Shown in pieces: positions 52,268 through 60,988 of a stretch of 64,000 nucleotides of DNA; the stretch's first letter is position 1, and each line of letters begins with the position of its first letter. The translations under genes and the position numbers were made by a program. The notes below the pieces were generated by a model. That model saw only the letters and a list, made by a program, of their open reading frames with translations, was not told where the DNA came from and searched no databases. This DNA comes from JAITWN01 sp964437335 (lineage in GTDB: Bacteria > Pseudomonadota > Gammaproteobacteria > SZUA-140), in NCBI GenBank assembly GCA_964437335.1, contig CAYTGL010000009.1:20574-84573 (forward strand), read 5' to 3'.

Positions 52268-52347
52268 TCGTAACGGACGAGTGCCATCCGCCGGCTGTTT
52301 GTGGCAGGATTAACCGTGTCAACACACATTGGATTCGGAGAGGCGAG

Positions 52348-52665
52348 ATGAAAAAGTTCCTGTTGCTCGGCGTCGTCGTCCTGCTGTTGCCGTCCTGCGC
52401 CTGGGTCAAGCTGACCACGGAAGGCGAAAAGGTCAGGGTGCTCGAAATCGACGAGGTGCGCAATTGCAGGGAGATCGGCACGACGACATCGAGCGTCAAG
52501 GCCGACATCGCGGGAATCGGCCGCAAGGAGTCCAAAGTCAGTGAAGAATTGCAGGCACTCGCGCGCAATGCGGCGGTGGACATGAACGGCGACACCATCG
52601 TGCCGCTCGGCGCACCGAAGGATGGCAAGCAGGTCTTCGCGGTCTACCGTTGCGTCAAGCCTTGA
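52348..52665 (+). CDS. DUF4156-like small lipoprotein
   Basis: 105 residues. Lipobox LLPSCAW (Cys at 17). The mature part VRVLEIDEVRNCREIGTTTS and ELQALARNAAVDMNGDTIV followed by VYRC resembles DUF4156/YjeI-like lipoproteins. Two cysteines (C40 and near the C-terminus) could form a disulfide. The start follows GGAGAGGCGAG. Function unknown. Confidence 0.78.
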   Translation: MKKFLLLGVVVLLLPSCAWVKLTTEGEKVRVLEIDEVRNCREIGTTTSSVKADIAGIGRKESKVSEELQALARNAAVDMNGDTIVPLGAPKDGKQVFAVYRCVKP

Positions 52666-52671
52666 ACCTTG

Positions 52672-53706
52672 TCAGGCCGCCAACTCCTTTTCGATGGCGG
52701 CCTTGTATTCACCGCGACTCGCGGCGCTGTTGCACCTGGCGCGATGCAGGAACAGCTTGCGGGCGGCTTCGACCTGCCCGGGGTGACCGGCCCACCGGCT
52801 CATCGCCGGATTCTGCAGGGCGCGTGCATAGGAGAATGTCAGGCGCCAGGGCAGGCGCATGCCTTTGCCGATGACGTTCATCGCATTCAGGTTTTCTGTC
52901 GCCTGCACGTCGCCCTGTCCGCCGGACAGGAATGCGATACCCGGCACCGCCGCGGGCACCGTGTAACGCAGGCAGCGCAGGGTCAGTACGGCGACTTCTT
53001 CGGGATTACTCTGGCGGCTGGCCTTCTTGCCTGAAATCACCATACTGGGTTTGAGCACCATCCCTTCGAAGTGGACCCCCTGGCGATAGAGTTCGTCGAA
53101 GACGACGCGCTGGGTTTCCACAGTAACGGCGTAGCACTGGTCGATGTCGTGATTACCGTCGATCAGGACTTCGGGTTCGACGATCGGCACCAGCGAAGCT
53201 TCCTGGCACAGCGCGGCGTAACGCGCCAGCGCATGGGCATTGGCCTCGATGCAGGCCCGGCTCGGCATGCCGGCGCCGATCGTGATGACTGCCCGCCACT
53301 TGCAGAAGCGCGCGCCCAAGTCGCGGTATTCGGCGAGCCGTTCGCGCAGGCCGTCCAGACCTTCGGTGACCTTTTCGTTCGGATGACCGGTAAGGTCTTT
53401 CGCGCCGGCATCGACCTTGATGCCGGGAATGATGCCCTGGCGTCTGGCGAGTTCCGGAAATGGCGTCCCGTCGGGGGTCTTCTGCCGGATGGTCTCATCA
53501 TAGAGAATCGCGCCGCTGATATATTTTCCAGCACCCTGTGTGCCGAGCAGCAGTTCGCGGTAGGCGACGCGATTCGCTTCGGTATTGTCGACCCCGACTG
53601 CCTGCAGGCGCTTGCCGCAGGTCGGCGTGCTTTCGTCCATGGCAAGGAGCCCCTTGCCTTCGGCAACCATCTCATTGGCGGTGATTTCGAGTGCTTGACG
53701 GTCCAT
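52672..53706 (-). CDS. class I fructose-bisphosphate aldolase
   Basis: 344 residues. Splits fructose 1,6-bisphosphate into two triose phosphates in glycolysis and acts in reverse in gluconeogenesis and the Calvin cycle. The Schiff-base lysine is in VLKPSMVISG, and LLAMDESTPTCGKRL and VPGIAFLSGGQGD are phosphate-binding parts. This animal/plant-type enzyme needs no metal. The start at 53706 follows AAGGAGTCGACG; an upstream ATG at 53742 would add 12 residues. Convergent with the lipoprotein gene, 6 bp apart. Confidence 0.93.
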   Translation of the reverse strand: MDRQALEITANEMVAEGKGLLAMDESTPTCGKRLQAVGVDNTEANRVAYRELLLGTQGAGKYISGAILYDETIRQKTPDGTPFPELARRQGIIPGIKVDAGAKDLTGHPNEKVTEGLDGLRERLAEYRDLGARFCKWRAVITIGAGMPSRACIEANAHALARYAALCQEASLVPIVEPEVLIDGNHDIDQCYAVTVETQRVVFDELYRQGVHFEGMVLKPSMVISGKKASRQSNPEEVAVLTLRCLRYTVPAAVPGIAFLSGGQGDVQATENLNAMNVIGKGMRLPWRLTFSYARALQNPAMSRWAGHPGQVEAARKLFLHRARCNSAASRGEYKAAIEKELAA

Positions 53707-53802
53707 ATCGTCGACTCCTTGGGCGAGGTATTCGGAATTCATTGTGTCATTCGCCGCTGCGGCCTGTAAACGCCAGACTATGGCGATCACAATGGCCTGG
53801 TA

Positions 53803-55071
53803 TTACTGACTTTTTTCTTCCCTGTCCGGGGTGGTCCCGGCAGCGCGCCCGAGCCGCGGATCGAGGTCAAGCGCGGCATGTGAGGTACGCGTCATCGGTA
53901 TGAATACCGAGCGATCGGCTGACGGAGCCGGCGGCGTCACGCGGATATGCCACACTGCAAACAGCACAAAACCGCCGAGCACGAGTGCGAGGAAGTAGAA
54001 CAGTCCGCCGGCCCCGGTCAGTGACATGATCAGGCCGGCAAACAACGGGCCGAGAGAGGCTCCGATGCCATAGGCGAGCAGGATTCCGCGGCTGGCCTCC
54101 AGCGCCTCGGAACTGTCGATGCAGTCATTGAGATAGGCGACGCTGAGTGCGTAGATCGGAAACATCAATCCGCCGACGAAAAACGCGCAGCCGTACAGCA
54201 AGCTTGCACTGACGTTGTATAGTAGAGCCGCGAGCAGCGCCGCGATCGCGGCCAGCGCACTGATACCCGACAGCACGATCCGCCGGTCGACGCTGTCCGA
54301 CAGGCGTCCGATCGGCCATTGCAGAAGTATCCCGCCGACGATCGTGACGACCATGAAGGTGACAATCCCGCCTCCGGTCAGACCCGTGCGCTGTGCGAAC
54401 ACGGCTCCCATTGCCCAGAAACTGCTGGTCGTGAGGCCTCCGGTCAGCGCGCCCGCAAGGCTGAACGGGGCGGACCGAAACAACTGACCCAGGTGAAAGA
54501 CGGCGGGAACCGGCACCGATTCGGGCTGTGGAAGCCGCGTCAGTGCGACCGGCACCAGCCCGAGCGAAAAGAATACGGCTGCGATGCCGAATGCGGTGAC
54601 CTGGGCCGTCGGATCGAGGAGCAGCAGAAACTGGCCCAGCGCCTGGGCGGAGAGAGTGACGATCATATAGATCGAGAACATCCGGCCGCGCCTTTCGTTC
54701 GGAGTGATGCTGTTGAGCCAGCTCTCGACAACCATGTACAACCCGACGAGGCAAATGCCCGTGACGCAGCGCAAAAAAGCCCAGGCGACCGGGTCGACGA
54801 ACAGCGCATGCAGGAAGGCGCAGATCGATCCGATCGCTGCGAATGTGACATAACTGCGGATCGGTCCGATGCGGAGTACCAGTCCCGGGCACAGGTAACT
54901 GCCGATGATGAATCCGGCGAAGTAACTCGCCATCACCAGACCAGTGACCGAATCCGGGAAACCCTCGCCAACTGCGCGCACGCCAAGCGCGGTGCCGACC
55001 AGCGCGAGGCCCATCAGCAACAGCCCGATGCCGAGCAGCAGGCTGGAGATCAAATGAAGGGCGCGCAGCAT
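53803..55071 (-). CDS. MFS transporter (YcaD-like)
   Basis: 422 residues, 12 predicted membrane helices. MVVESWLNSITPNERRGRMF after helix 4 and GLMFPIYALSVAYLNDCIDS are typical of the YcaD/YfkF-like MFS branch. The C-terminal cytoplasmic tail (about 385-422) is polar. Substrate unknown. Starts three bases after the UMF1-type gene, so the two are cotranscribed. Confidence 0.85.
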   Translation of the reverse strand: MLRALHLISSLLLGIGLLLMGLALVGTALGVRAVGEGFPDSVTGLVMASYFAGFIIGSYLCPGLVLRIGPIRSYVTFAAIGSICAFLHALFVDPVAWAFLRCVTGICLVGLYMVVESWLNSITPNERRGRMFSIYMIVTLSAQALGQFLLLLDPTAQVTAFGIAAVFFSLGLVPVALTRLPQPESVPVPAVFHLGQLFRSAPFSLAGALTGGLTTSSFWAMGAVFAQRTGLTGGGIVTFMVVTIVGGILLQWPIGRLSDSVDRRIVLSGISALAAIAALLAALLYNVSASLLYGCAFFVGGLMFPIYALSVAYLNDCIDSSEALEASRGILLAYGIGASLGPLFAGLIMSLTGAGGLFYFLALVLGGFVLFAVWHIRVTPPAPSADRSVFIPMTRTSHAALDLDPRLGRAAGTTPDREEKSQ

Positions 55072-55074
55072 CGG

Positions 55075-56400
55075 TCAAGTCTCCGCCTGTTTCGCGGCGT
55101 GCCTGCCGCGTTCCTCGTCTACCCCGCGGCACGCAATCAACGCCGCGCCGAACAGCACGATGCAGAACAGTATTGCGGTATGCAGGCCGACCAACGCCTG
55201 CAGCACACCGACCGCGAGCAGTCCGCCTGCACCGGCGAGCTTCATCGACAGACCCCAGAAGCCGAAGTATTCGGCCGCGCGCGCGAGCGGCGAGAACAGG
55301 CCGACGAGCGTCCGGGTTGCGGACTGGCACGCGCCGAGGCTGAGCCCTGCCAGGCAGCCGACGACCAGGAAGACATACTGGGCCTGCCAGTCGACGCCGA
55401 GTCCGGCACGCAGCAACTCTGTAAGCGCGGGCGTGGCCCAGATCAGCGCGATCGCGACGATCCACATGACCAGAGTCAGGCGATAGGTGAACAGCGCGCC
55501 GATCCGGTCCTGGATGAAGCCGAAGCCGAACGCGCCGACCGCTGCGGTAATCTGCACGATGATGAACATCAGCGTGCGCACCTGTTCGTCCCAGCGGATG
55601 ACCTGGGCGCCGTAGATGAACGCATAGCTGATGATGATGTAGATTCCGCACATCGAGAAGAACACCGAGACCAGCAATATCGCGAGATCGCGATGGGCTC
55701 CGATGTGGACGAGGCTTTCCTGCACCCGTCCGATGCCTATCCTGAGATAATTGACCCCCGTCGCCGGTGCCTGCGGGCGGCCGCGTTCCTTCAGCCACAG
55801 AAAGGTCGGAATCGCAGCGACCAGAAAGAAGAAAGCGGCCCAGGGGCCAATCCAGCGTATTCGCTCGAAGTTTTCCGCGCTGACCTCGCCGAGCACCAGC
55901 AGCACGAAGATCGCCGAGGCCATGCCGCCGATGTAGCCGAGCGCCCAGCCGAACCCCGAGATTTTGCCGAGATCCTGCGGCGGGCCGAGATCGGGCAGGA
56001 AACTTGCAATGAAGGATTCACCGATCGAATACGCGAAATTGGAGACGATCAATAACAGCACGCCGAGCATCGCGTAACCCGGCGCGACGAAATACAGCGC
56101 CGCGGTCGCGATGACGGTCAGCAGATAGCTCGCGAACAGGAAGCGCTTCTTGCTCGCGGTATGGTCCATGATCGCGCCGGCGACCGGCGCGCAGACGACG
56201 ACCAGCAGATAGCTGCTCGCGAGCGCCAGGCTCCACAGCAGGTTGCCGTAGCGGTAGTCGGGCGCATCGCCGACGATAATACGGGTGAAGAGGTCGCCGA
56301 AGACGACGGTAATGATCAGCAGCGTGTAGGCCTGGTTCGCAAAGTCGAACATTGCCCAGCCGAAGATCTCCCGCCGGGAAACCCGCACGCGGGGGGTCAT
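55075..56400 (-). CDS. MFS transporter, UMF1/Atg22-like
   Basis: 441 residues with 12 membrane helices. EIFGWAMFDFANQAYTLLII at the N-terminus and FLPDLGPPQDLGKISGFGWA with LGYIGG in the middle are hallmarks of the UMF1 (Atg22-like) branch. Family members are assumed to export amino acids or other small molecules in bacteria; the substrate is unknown. Its ATG overlaps the stop of the upstream thioredoxin-like gene (ATGA). Confidence 0.88.
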   Translation of the reverse strand: MTPRVRVSRREIFGWAMFDFANQAYTLLIITVVFGDLFTRIIVGDAPDYRYGNLLWSLALASSYLLVVVCAPVAGAIMDHTASKKRFLFASYLLTVIATAALYFVAPGYAMLGVLLLIVSNFAYSIGESFIASFLPDLGPPQDLGKISGFGWALGYIGGMASAIFVLLVLGEVSAENFERIRWIGPWAAFFFLVAAIPTFLWLKERGRPQAPATGVNYLRIGIGRVQESLVHIGAHRDLAILLVSVFFSMCGIYIIISYAFIYGAQVIRWDEQVRTLMFIIVQITAAVGAFGFGFIQDRIGALFTYRLTLVMWIVAIALIWATPALTELLRAGLGVDWQAQYVFLVVGCLAGLSLGACQSATRTLVGLFSPLARAAEYFGFWGLSMKLAGAGGLLAVGVLQALVGLHTAILFCIVLFGAALIACRGVDEERGRHAAKQAET

Positions 56401-56819
56401 GTCACATTCAGCGAGAACGTATTGTTGAGAAGCGAACGCAGTCTGGATTCATCCTCGATGTTCGGCAACACGCCGCGGACCCTGCCGCTGCCGTCGAACA
56501 GCACCAGCATGATGCTGCCGTCGAGCTGGTGGTCTGCGATGAAGGTTCTGCCGATGTCGGTCGCGATGTCGACGACGAGAAACTCGACGTGCTCCTCGAA
56601 ATTCTTGCGTACGTCACCCAGCAGGTTCATCAGGTTCTGGCTCAGCACCGACTCCTTGTTGTGTACGAGGACGACGGCGGGCTTGCCCTGGCCGATCACC
56701 GAGACGTTTTCGCTGAAACCGCGGGGAAGCTGGGTTGCGGCGATCGCCAGAGCCACGACGACGATCGCCACCGTGATCAGTCCGGAGCGCAGTGCCGAAC
56801 CTTGTTGTCTGATCATCAT
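56397..56819 (-). CDS. membrane-anchored thioredoxin-fold-like protein without CxxC
   Basis: 140 residues, AAAGGATT before ATG. One membrane helix (about 14-30), then a periplasmic domain with GKPAVVLVHNKESVLSQNLM, VEFLVVDIATD and GSIMLVLFDGSGRVRGVLPN. The order strand-helix-strand-helix-strand-strand resembles thioredoxin, but the CxxC position reads NKES, so redox activity is unlikely. First gene of the three-gene operon with two MFS transporters. The fold call is by pattern only. Confidence 0.6.
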   Translation of the reverse strand: MMIRQQGSALRSGLITVAIVVVALAIAATQLPRGFSENVSVIGQGKPAVVLVHNKESVLSQNLMNLLGDVRKNFEEHVEFLVVDIATDIGRTFIADHQLDGSIMLVLFDGSGRVRGVLPNIEDESRLRSLLNNTFSLNVT

Positions 56820-56856
56820 AATCCTTTAATCTGTGTGCAGAATTGTTGACAGTTGC

Positions 56857-56964
56857 GCATCGGCGTCATTCCCGCGCCAGTATCGGATATCACGCGGTTC
56901 GGAGATCATATGGCGAAGCGCCATCAGGGTGCAGTTTACACTTTTTGCCGGGCAGGGTGAGAGG
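56857..56964 (+). repeat. ~109-bp intergenic repeat, copy 1
   Basis: Starts GCATCGGCGTC, has CGGAGATC in the middle and ends CCGGGCAGGGTGAGAGG. Aligns end to end with 57818-57926 with scattered substitutions (roughly 70-75% by eye). The end is followed by GCCGGCG, which can pair back with GCCGG. Lies 113 bp before the rhomboid gene. Not similar to any coding sequence I recognise. Confidence 0.7.
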
Positions 56965-57077
56965 CCGGCGTGAAAGCGGGCCCGAACCGGTGACAGGGAT
57001 AGTACGTGGTACGGACGATGGACTAATGGGGAACAGGTCTTTATTCTTCCTGTCATGCCGCTCAGGATAAAGTTCAG

Positions 57078-57797
57078 GTGATCCCCTTACACGACGATAA
57101 CCCCACTGGAATTTCACCGCTACTCACGATCTTTTTTATCACCATCTGTGTCCTGGTGTTTTTCTGGCAGATGTCACTGGATGGGCAGGCTCATCAGGCG
57201 GCGGTTTTCAGTCTGGGAGTTATCCCCGCCGTCTTGCTGAACAAGGTAAGTCTTCCTCCTGAACTCGCGTTGATACCGGCGGGACTTACGGTATTTACTT
57301 CCATGTTCATGCACGGCGGTTTCATGCATCTCGCCGGGAATATGCTGTATCTCTGGATCTTCGGTAACAACGTGGAAGACGCCATGGGTCATCTGCGTTT
57401 TGTGATTTTCTATTTACTGTGCGGAATTGCAGCGGTCATTGGCCAGGTAATTCAAAACCCGGCGTCAGAGATCCCGATGATCGGCGCCAGCGGCGCCATC
57501 TCGGGCGTGCTTGGCGCTTATCTGTTGCTTTATCCACGAGCTAGAGTTCTGGTGCTGATTCCGCTGGGTTTTTATGCTCATATGGTACGCCTGCCGGCAG
57601 GCCTGGTGCTGGGATTCTGGTTCTTCATCCAGATAATCAGCTCACTCGCAGCCGATCCCGACAGTGCCGGAGTGGCGTGGTTTGCCCATATCGGCGGGTT
57701 CATTGCCGGCATGGCGCTAATACCCTTATTCAAACGCCGTGGCGTATCACTTTTTCATCCCGCCCATGGCTCGAGGCGATGGCATAAACGCCTGTAA
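57078..57797 (+). CDS. rhomboid-family intramembrane serine protease
   Basis: 239 residues from GTG, six or seven membrane helices. The catalytic dyad is S138 in IGASGAISGV and H204 in FAHIGGFIAG; FMHGGFMHLAGNMLYLWIFG supplies the oxyanion and L1-loop region. Cleaves membrane-protein substrates within the bilayer. Stands alone, flanked on both sides by copies of the 109-bp repeat. Its target is unknown. Confidence 0.93.
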   Translation: MIPLHDDNPTGISPLLTIFFITICVLVFFWQMSLDGQAHQAAVFSLGVIPAVLLNKVSLPPELALIPAGLTVFTSMFMHGGFMHLAGNMLYLWIFGNNVEDAMGHLRFVIFYLLCGIAAVIGQVIQNPASEIPMIGASGAISGVLGAYLLLYPRARVLVLIPLGFYAHMVRLPAGLVLGFWFFIQIISSLAADPDSAGVAWFAHIGGFIAGMALIPLFKRRGVSLFHPAHGSRRWHKRL

Positions 57798-57817
57798 TAA
57801 TGATTGCGGACGGCCCC

Positions 57818-57926
57818 GCATCGGCGTCCTTCCTCCGACAGTCTCGCGGATCGCCCGGTATCGGAGATCCCACGGTGACGCGCCGGGATGGTACAGTTTG
57901 ACTTTATTACCGGGCAGGGTGAAAGG
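57818..57926 (+). repeat. ~109-bp intergenic repeat, copy 2
   Basis: Direct repeat of 56857-56964. Starts GCATCGGCGTC and ends CCGGGCAGGGTGAAAGG, so its last bases supply the recQ ribosome-binding site (GAAAGGAG, 57921-57928). The shared TACAGTTT...CTTT and CCGGGCAGGGTGA blocks are the best conserved. Confidence 0.7.
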
Positions 57927-57936
57927 AGACGCCTGA

Positions 57937-59760
57937 ATGGAGGCCATTGCGCCTGAGCGACAGAAAACCGCGCTCGATGTACTGACGACGATATTCGGCC
58001 ATCCGGAATTTCGCGGTGCGCAGGCGGAGATCGTCGCGCATGTCACCGCCGGCGGCGACGCGCTGGTGCTGATGCCGACCGGCGGCGGCAAGTCATTGTG
58101 TTATCAGTTGCCCGCGCTGCTGCGGCCCGGCGTCGCCGTGGTGGTGTCGCCGTTAATCGCGCTGATGGCGGACCAGGTCGCTGCGCTGAAGCAGCTCGGT
58201 GTACGGGCGGCCTGCCTCAATTCATCGCTCGATGCCGCTGAGGCGCGTACGACTGAAGCCGCGCTGCGGCGCGGGGAACTCGACCTGCTTTACGTCGCGC
58301 CCGAGCGGCTGGTCACGCCGCGCATGCTTGATCTGCTCGACAGGGCGCAAATCGCCCTGTTTGCGGTCGACGAGGCGCATTGCGTTTCGCAGTGGGGCCA
58401 TGACTTTCGCCCGGAGTATCTTCAACTCTCCATGCTCCATGAACGTTATCCGTTACCGCCGCGCATCGCGCTGACCGCGACCGCCGATCCCCAGACGCGG
58501 CAGGAGATCATCGAACGCCTGGCGCTGCGCGAGGCGCGGGTGTTCGTATCGAGCTTCGACCGGCCCAATATCCGTTACATCATCGTCGACAAGCGCGATC
58601 CGCGCGCGCAGTTGTTGCGCTTCATCCGGCAATCGCACCCGGACGAGGCGGGCATCGTCTACTGCCTGTCGCGGCGCAAGGTTGACGAAACCGCGACCTG
58701 GCTCGCCGCGAACGGGATACGTGCGCTGCCGTATCATGCCGGCATGGATTCGGCGACCCGCGCCGAACACCAGGAGCGCTTCCAGCGTGACGAGGCGATC
58801 GTCATCATCGCCACGATTGCCTTCGGCATGGGGATCGACAAGCCCGATGTGCGCTATGTCGCTCATCTCGACCTGCCGCGCAGTATCGAGAGTTATTATC
58901 AGGAGACCGGACGCGCGGGGCGTGACGGCGCGCCGGCTGATGCGTGGATGGCCTATGGACTTGGCGACGTCGTGCAGCAGCGCCGCATGATCGACCAGTC
59001 CGAGGGGCCAGAGGAGTTTCGCCGAATTTCACAGATCAAGCTCGAAGCCCTGCTCGGCCTGTGCGAGACCGCCGGCTGCCGCCGGGTGCGCCTTCTGGAT
59101 TACTTCGGCGAGCAGAGCGAGCCCTGCGGTAACTGTGATACCTGCCTCGAGCCGCCTGAGACATGGGATGCGACCGAGGCGATGCGCAAGGCCCTGTCCT
59201 GCATTTATCGTACCGGGCAGCGATTCGGCGCGGTGCACCTGATAGACATACTGCGCGGGCGCGATACCGAACGCGTTCAGCAATGGGGCCACGACCGGCT
59301 CGGCGTCTTCGGCCTTGGCGCCGATCTCGATGATCTGGGCTGGCGTGGCGTTTTCCGTCAGCTCGTCGCCCTCGGATACGCGCGGCCCGATCCCGGCACC
59401 TACGGCGCGCTGCGCCTGACCGAAGCCAGCCGGCCGGTGCTGCGCGGCGAACAGCGTATTGCGATGCGGCGGGTCGCCCCGCGCAAGGACAAGGCGACTG
59501 CGAGGCGGCGGGCGACCGGGTCCGGGACGCCCCCGCTGACACCGGCCGACGAGGTCCTTCTGGCAAGGCTCAAGGCCTGGCGCGCGGCGCAGGCGCGGGC
59601 ACAGTCGGTGCCGGCCTATGTGATCTTTCATGACGCAACGCTCGCGGCGATCGCGGCGGAACGGCCCGGAGATACCGGCGCGCTGTCGAGAATTGACGGC
59701 ATCGGAGTCAGGAAACTCGAGCGTTACGGACAGGCCCTGCTCGACCTGTTACAGGGCTGA
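57937..59760 (+). CDS. recQ: ATP-dependent DNA helicase RecQ
   Basis: 607 residues. Walker A TGGGKSLCYQLP, DEAH box VDEAHCVSQWGHDF, motif VI QETGRAGRDG. The RQC zinc-binding cysteines follow (CETAGC...CGNCDTC), and an HRDC domain closes the protein (about 530-607, ALSRIDGIGVRKLERYG). Unwinds DNA 3'-5' in recombination and fork repair. ATG at 57937 lies 11 bp after the intergenic repeat, which supplies its Shine-Dalgarno. Confidence 0.96.
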   Translation: MEAIAPERQKTALDVLTTIFGHPEFRGAQAEIVAHVTAGGDALVLMPTGGGKSLCYQLPALLRPGVAVVVSPLIALMADQVAALKQLGVRAACLNSSLDAAEARTTEAALRRGELDLLYVAPERLVTPRMLDLLDRAQIALFAVDEAHCVSQWGHDFRPEYLQLSMLHERYPLPPRIALTATADPQTRQEIIERLALREARVFVSSFDRPNIRYIIVDKRDPRAQLLRFIRQSHPDEAGIVYCLSRRKVDETATWLAANGIRALPYHAGMDSATRAEHQERFQRDEAIVIIATIAFGMGIDKPDVRYVAHLDLPRSIESYYQETGRAGRDGAPADAWMAYGLGDVVQQRRMIDQSEGPEEFRRISQIKLEALLGLCETAGCRRVRLLDYFGEQSEPCGNCDTCLEPPETWDATEAMRKALSCIYRTGQRFGAVHLIDILRGRDTERVQQWGHDRLGVFGLGADLDDLGWRGVFRQLVALGYARPDPGTYGALRLTEASRPVLRGEQRIAMRRVAPRKDKATARRRATGSGTPPLTPADEVLLARLKAWRAAQARAQSVPAYVIFHDATLAAIAAERPGDTGALSRIDGIGVRKLERYGQALLDLLQG

Positions 59761-59818
59761 GACCTGTATGCCCGGGTATATTATGTGAAATCGCAGGCAA
59801 AAGTTCAGGCCGGATGTA

Positions 59819-59985
59819 TTGCTTTAAGTCCGAATTTGTGTATATTGGCCCCATTGCAGCGCAATTCTTGTGATTGATTCGGTAGCCCTCCTGTATTTTG
59901 TGGAAGACACTTCCGTAACTTCGCTTTACAAGAACGAACTGCAAGGCATCGCATTTCAACCTTAAGTTATAGAGAGGTATCTTTC
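59819..59985 (+). promoter_or_regulatory. candidate promoter and long 5' leader of the cold-shock gene
   Basis: TTGCTT (59819-59824), 16 bp, TATATT (59841-59846), giving a leader of about 130 nt before the GTG. Long structured leaders are usual for cspA-type genes and control translation in the cold. The -35 is weak. I see no exact cold-box match. Confidence 0.4.
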
Positions 59986-60189
59986 GTGGTTACAGGAACA
60001 GTCAAGTGGTTCAACGACAGCAAGGGCTTCGGATTCATCACCCCGGAGGACGGCGGCAAGGATGTGTTCGTGCATCACTCCGCGATCCTCGGCAGCGGCT
60101 TCAAGTCGCTGGCGGAAGGCCAGAAGGTGCAGTTTGAGGTAACCCAGGGTCCCAAGGGCCCGTCCGCCGAGAAAGTCCAGCCGCTCTGA
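59986..60189 (+). CDS. cold-shock protein, CspA family
   Basis: 67 residues from GTG with AGAGAGG upstream. One cold-shock domain with RNP1 KGFGFI and RNP2 VFVHHS and the aromatic surface (VKWFN). Binds single-stranded RNA/DNA and melts RNA structure; these proteins act at low temperature or in stationary phase. Has its own terminator. Confidence 0.96.
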   Translation: MVTGTVKWFNDSKGFGFITPEDGGKDVFVHHSAILGSGFKSLAEGQKVQFEVTQGPKGPSAEKVQPL

Positions 60190-60219
60190 GCGCGCGGTCT
60201 TCGAATTCGGTCCAGACCA

Positions 60220-60248
60220 AACCCCGCCGCATGGCGGGGTTTTTTTTG
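60220..60248 (+). terminator. rho-independent terminator of the cold-shock gene
   Basis: CCCCGCC (60222-60228), loop GCAT, GGCGGGG (60233-60239), then eight T. It lies 30 bases after the stop codon. Confidence 0.93.
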
Positions 60249-60356
60249 CCGGAACTCGGCGAGTTGACGTAGTATAGTAGGCCCACACGGTCGAAGGCGA
60301 AAGCCGGTGCCAGGGCGTGTGTGCAGGATCCAACAACAGACAGAAAGGGATGAATC

Positions 60357-60977
60357 GTGAAGGAAAAATCGGCTGCTCGTCATGCCTCAACCCGAAAAAC
60401 CAACACATTGGCCTTCTTCAAGGGCTTTCTCAACCACCCTGAGACCGTCGCCTCCGTTGTGCCCAGTTCCCGCTTCCTGGAACGGCGCATCATCGATGCG
60501 GCGGAGATCCGCGCAGCGCGCCTCGTCGTCGAACTCGGCCCCGGGACCGGCGGCACCACCCGCGCGATCCTCAACGCCCTGCCGCCGTCAGGCAGGCTGC
60601 TGACGATAGAACTGAATCCTGATTTCATCGCGCTGCTGAACGGGATCGATGATCCGCGCCTGATCAATCATACCGGCAATGCAACTGATATCAGGAAGAT
60701 ACTCGAGCACTACGGGCTGCCGAATCCGTGCGTCGTGATCTCGGGCATCCCGTTCTCCACGATGCCGGCGGCAACCGGCAAGGCGATCCTGAACGCGATG
60801 TGGGCCTCGCTGAGGGACGGCGGTCGCTTCGTCGCCTACCAGTTCCGCAGCAAGGTTGCACTCCTCGGCAGCGAGCTGTTTGGCAATCCCGATGTCACGA
60901 TGGAACTGCGCAATGCACCGCCGATGCGGGTCTACCGCTGGTACAAGACGGCCGAAGCACCCGTCGCGGCAATCTGA
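60357..60977 (+). CDS. SAM-dependent methyltransferase, phospholipid/rRNA-adenine methylase-like
   Basis: 206 residues from GTG. SAM motif I is VVELGPGTGG (57-66), and SGIPFSTMP is a motif IV variant. The start FFKGFLNHPETVASVVPSSRFL is typical of bacterial phosphatidylethanolamine N-methyltransferases of the PmtA type, which are often misannotated as rRNA dimethylases. Phospholipid methylation is the better guess, but the substrate is not certain. The leader is charged and basic. Confidence 0.78.
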   Translation: MKEKSAARHASTRKTNTLAFFKGFLNHPETVASVVPSSRFLERRIIDAAEIRAARLVVELGPGTGGTTRAILNALPPSGRLLTIELNPDFIALLNGIDDPRLINHTGNATDIRKILEHYGLPNPCVVISGIPFSTMPAATGKAILNAMWASLRDGGRFVAYQFRSKVALLGSELFGNPDVTMELRNAPPMRVYRWYKTAEAPVAAI

Positions 60978-60988
60978 AATTTTAGTCA

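Noticed and set aside
54319..56055. 578-codon plus-strand frame opposite the MFS genes
   Set aside because: Composition is dominated by charged and Gln residues mirrored from hydrophobic membrane codons on the other strand.
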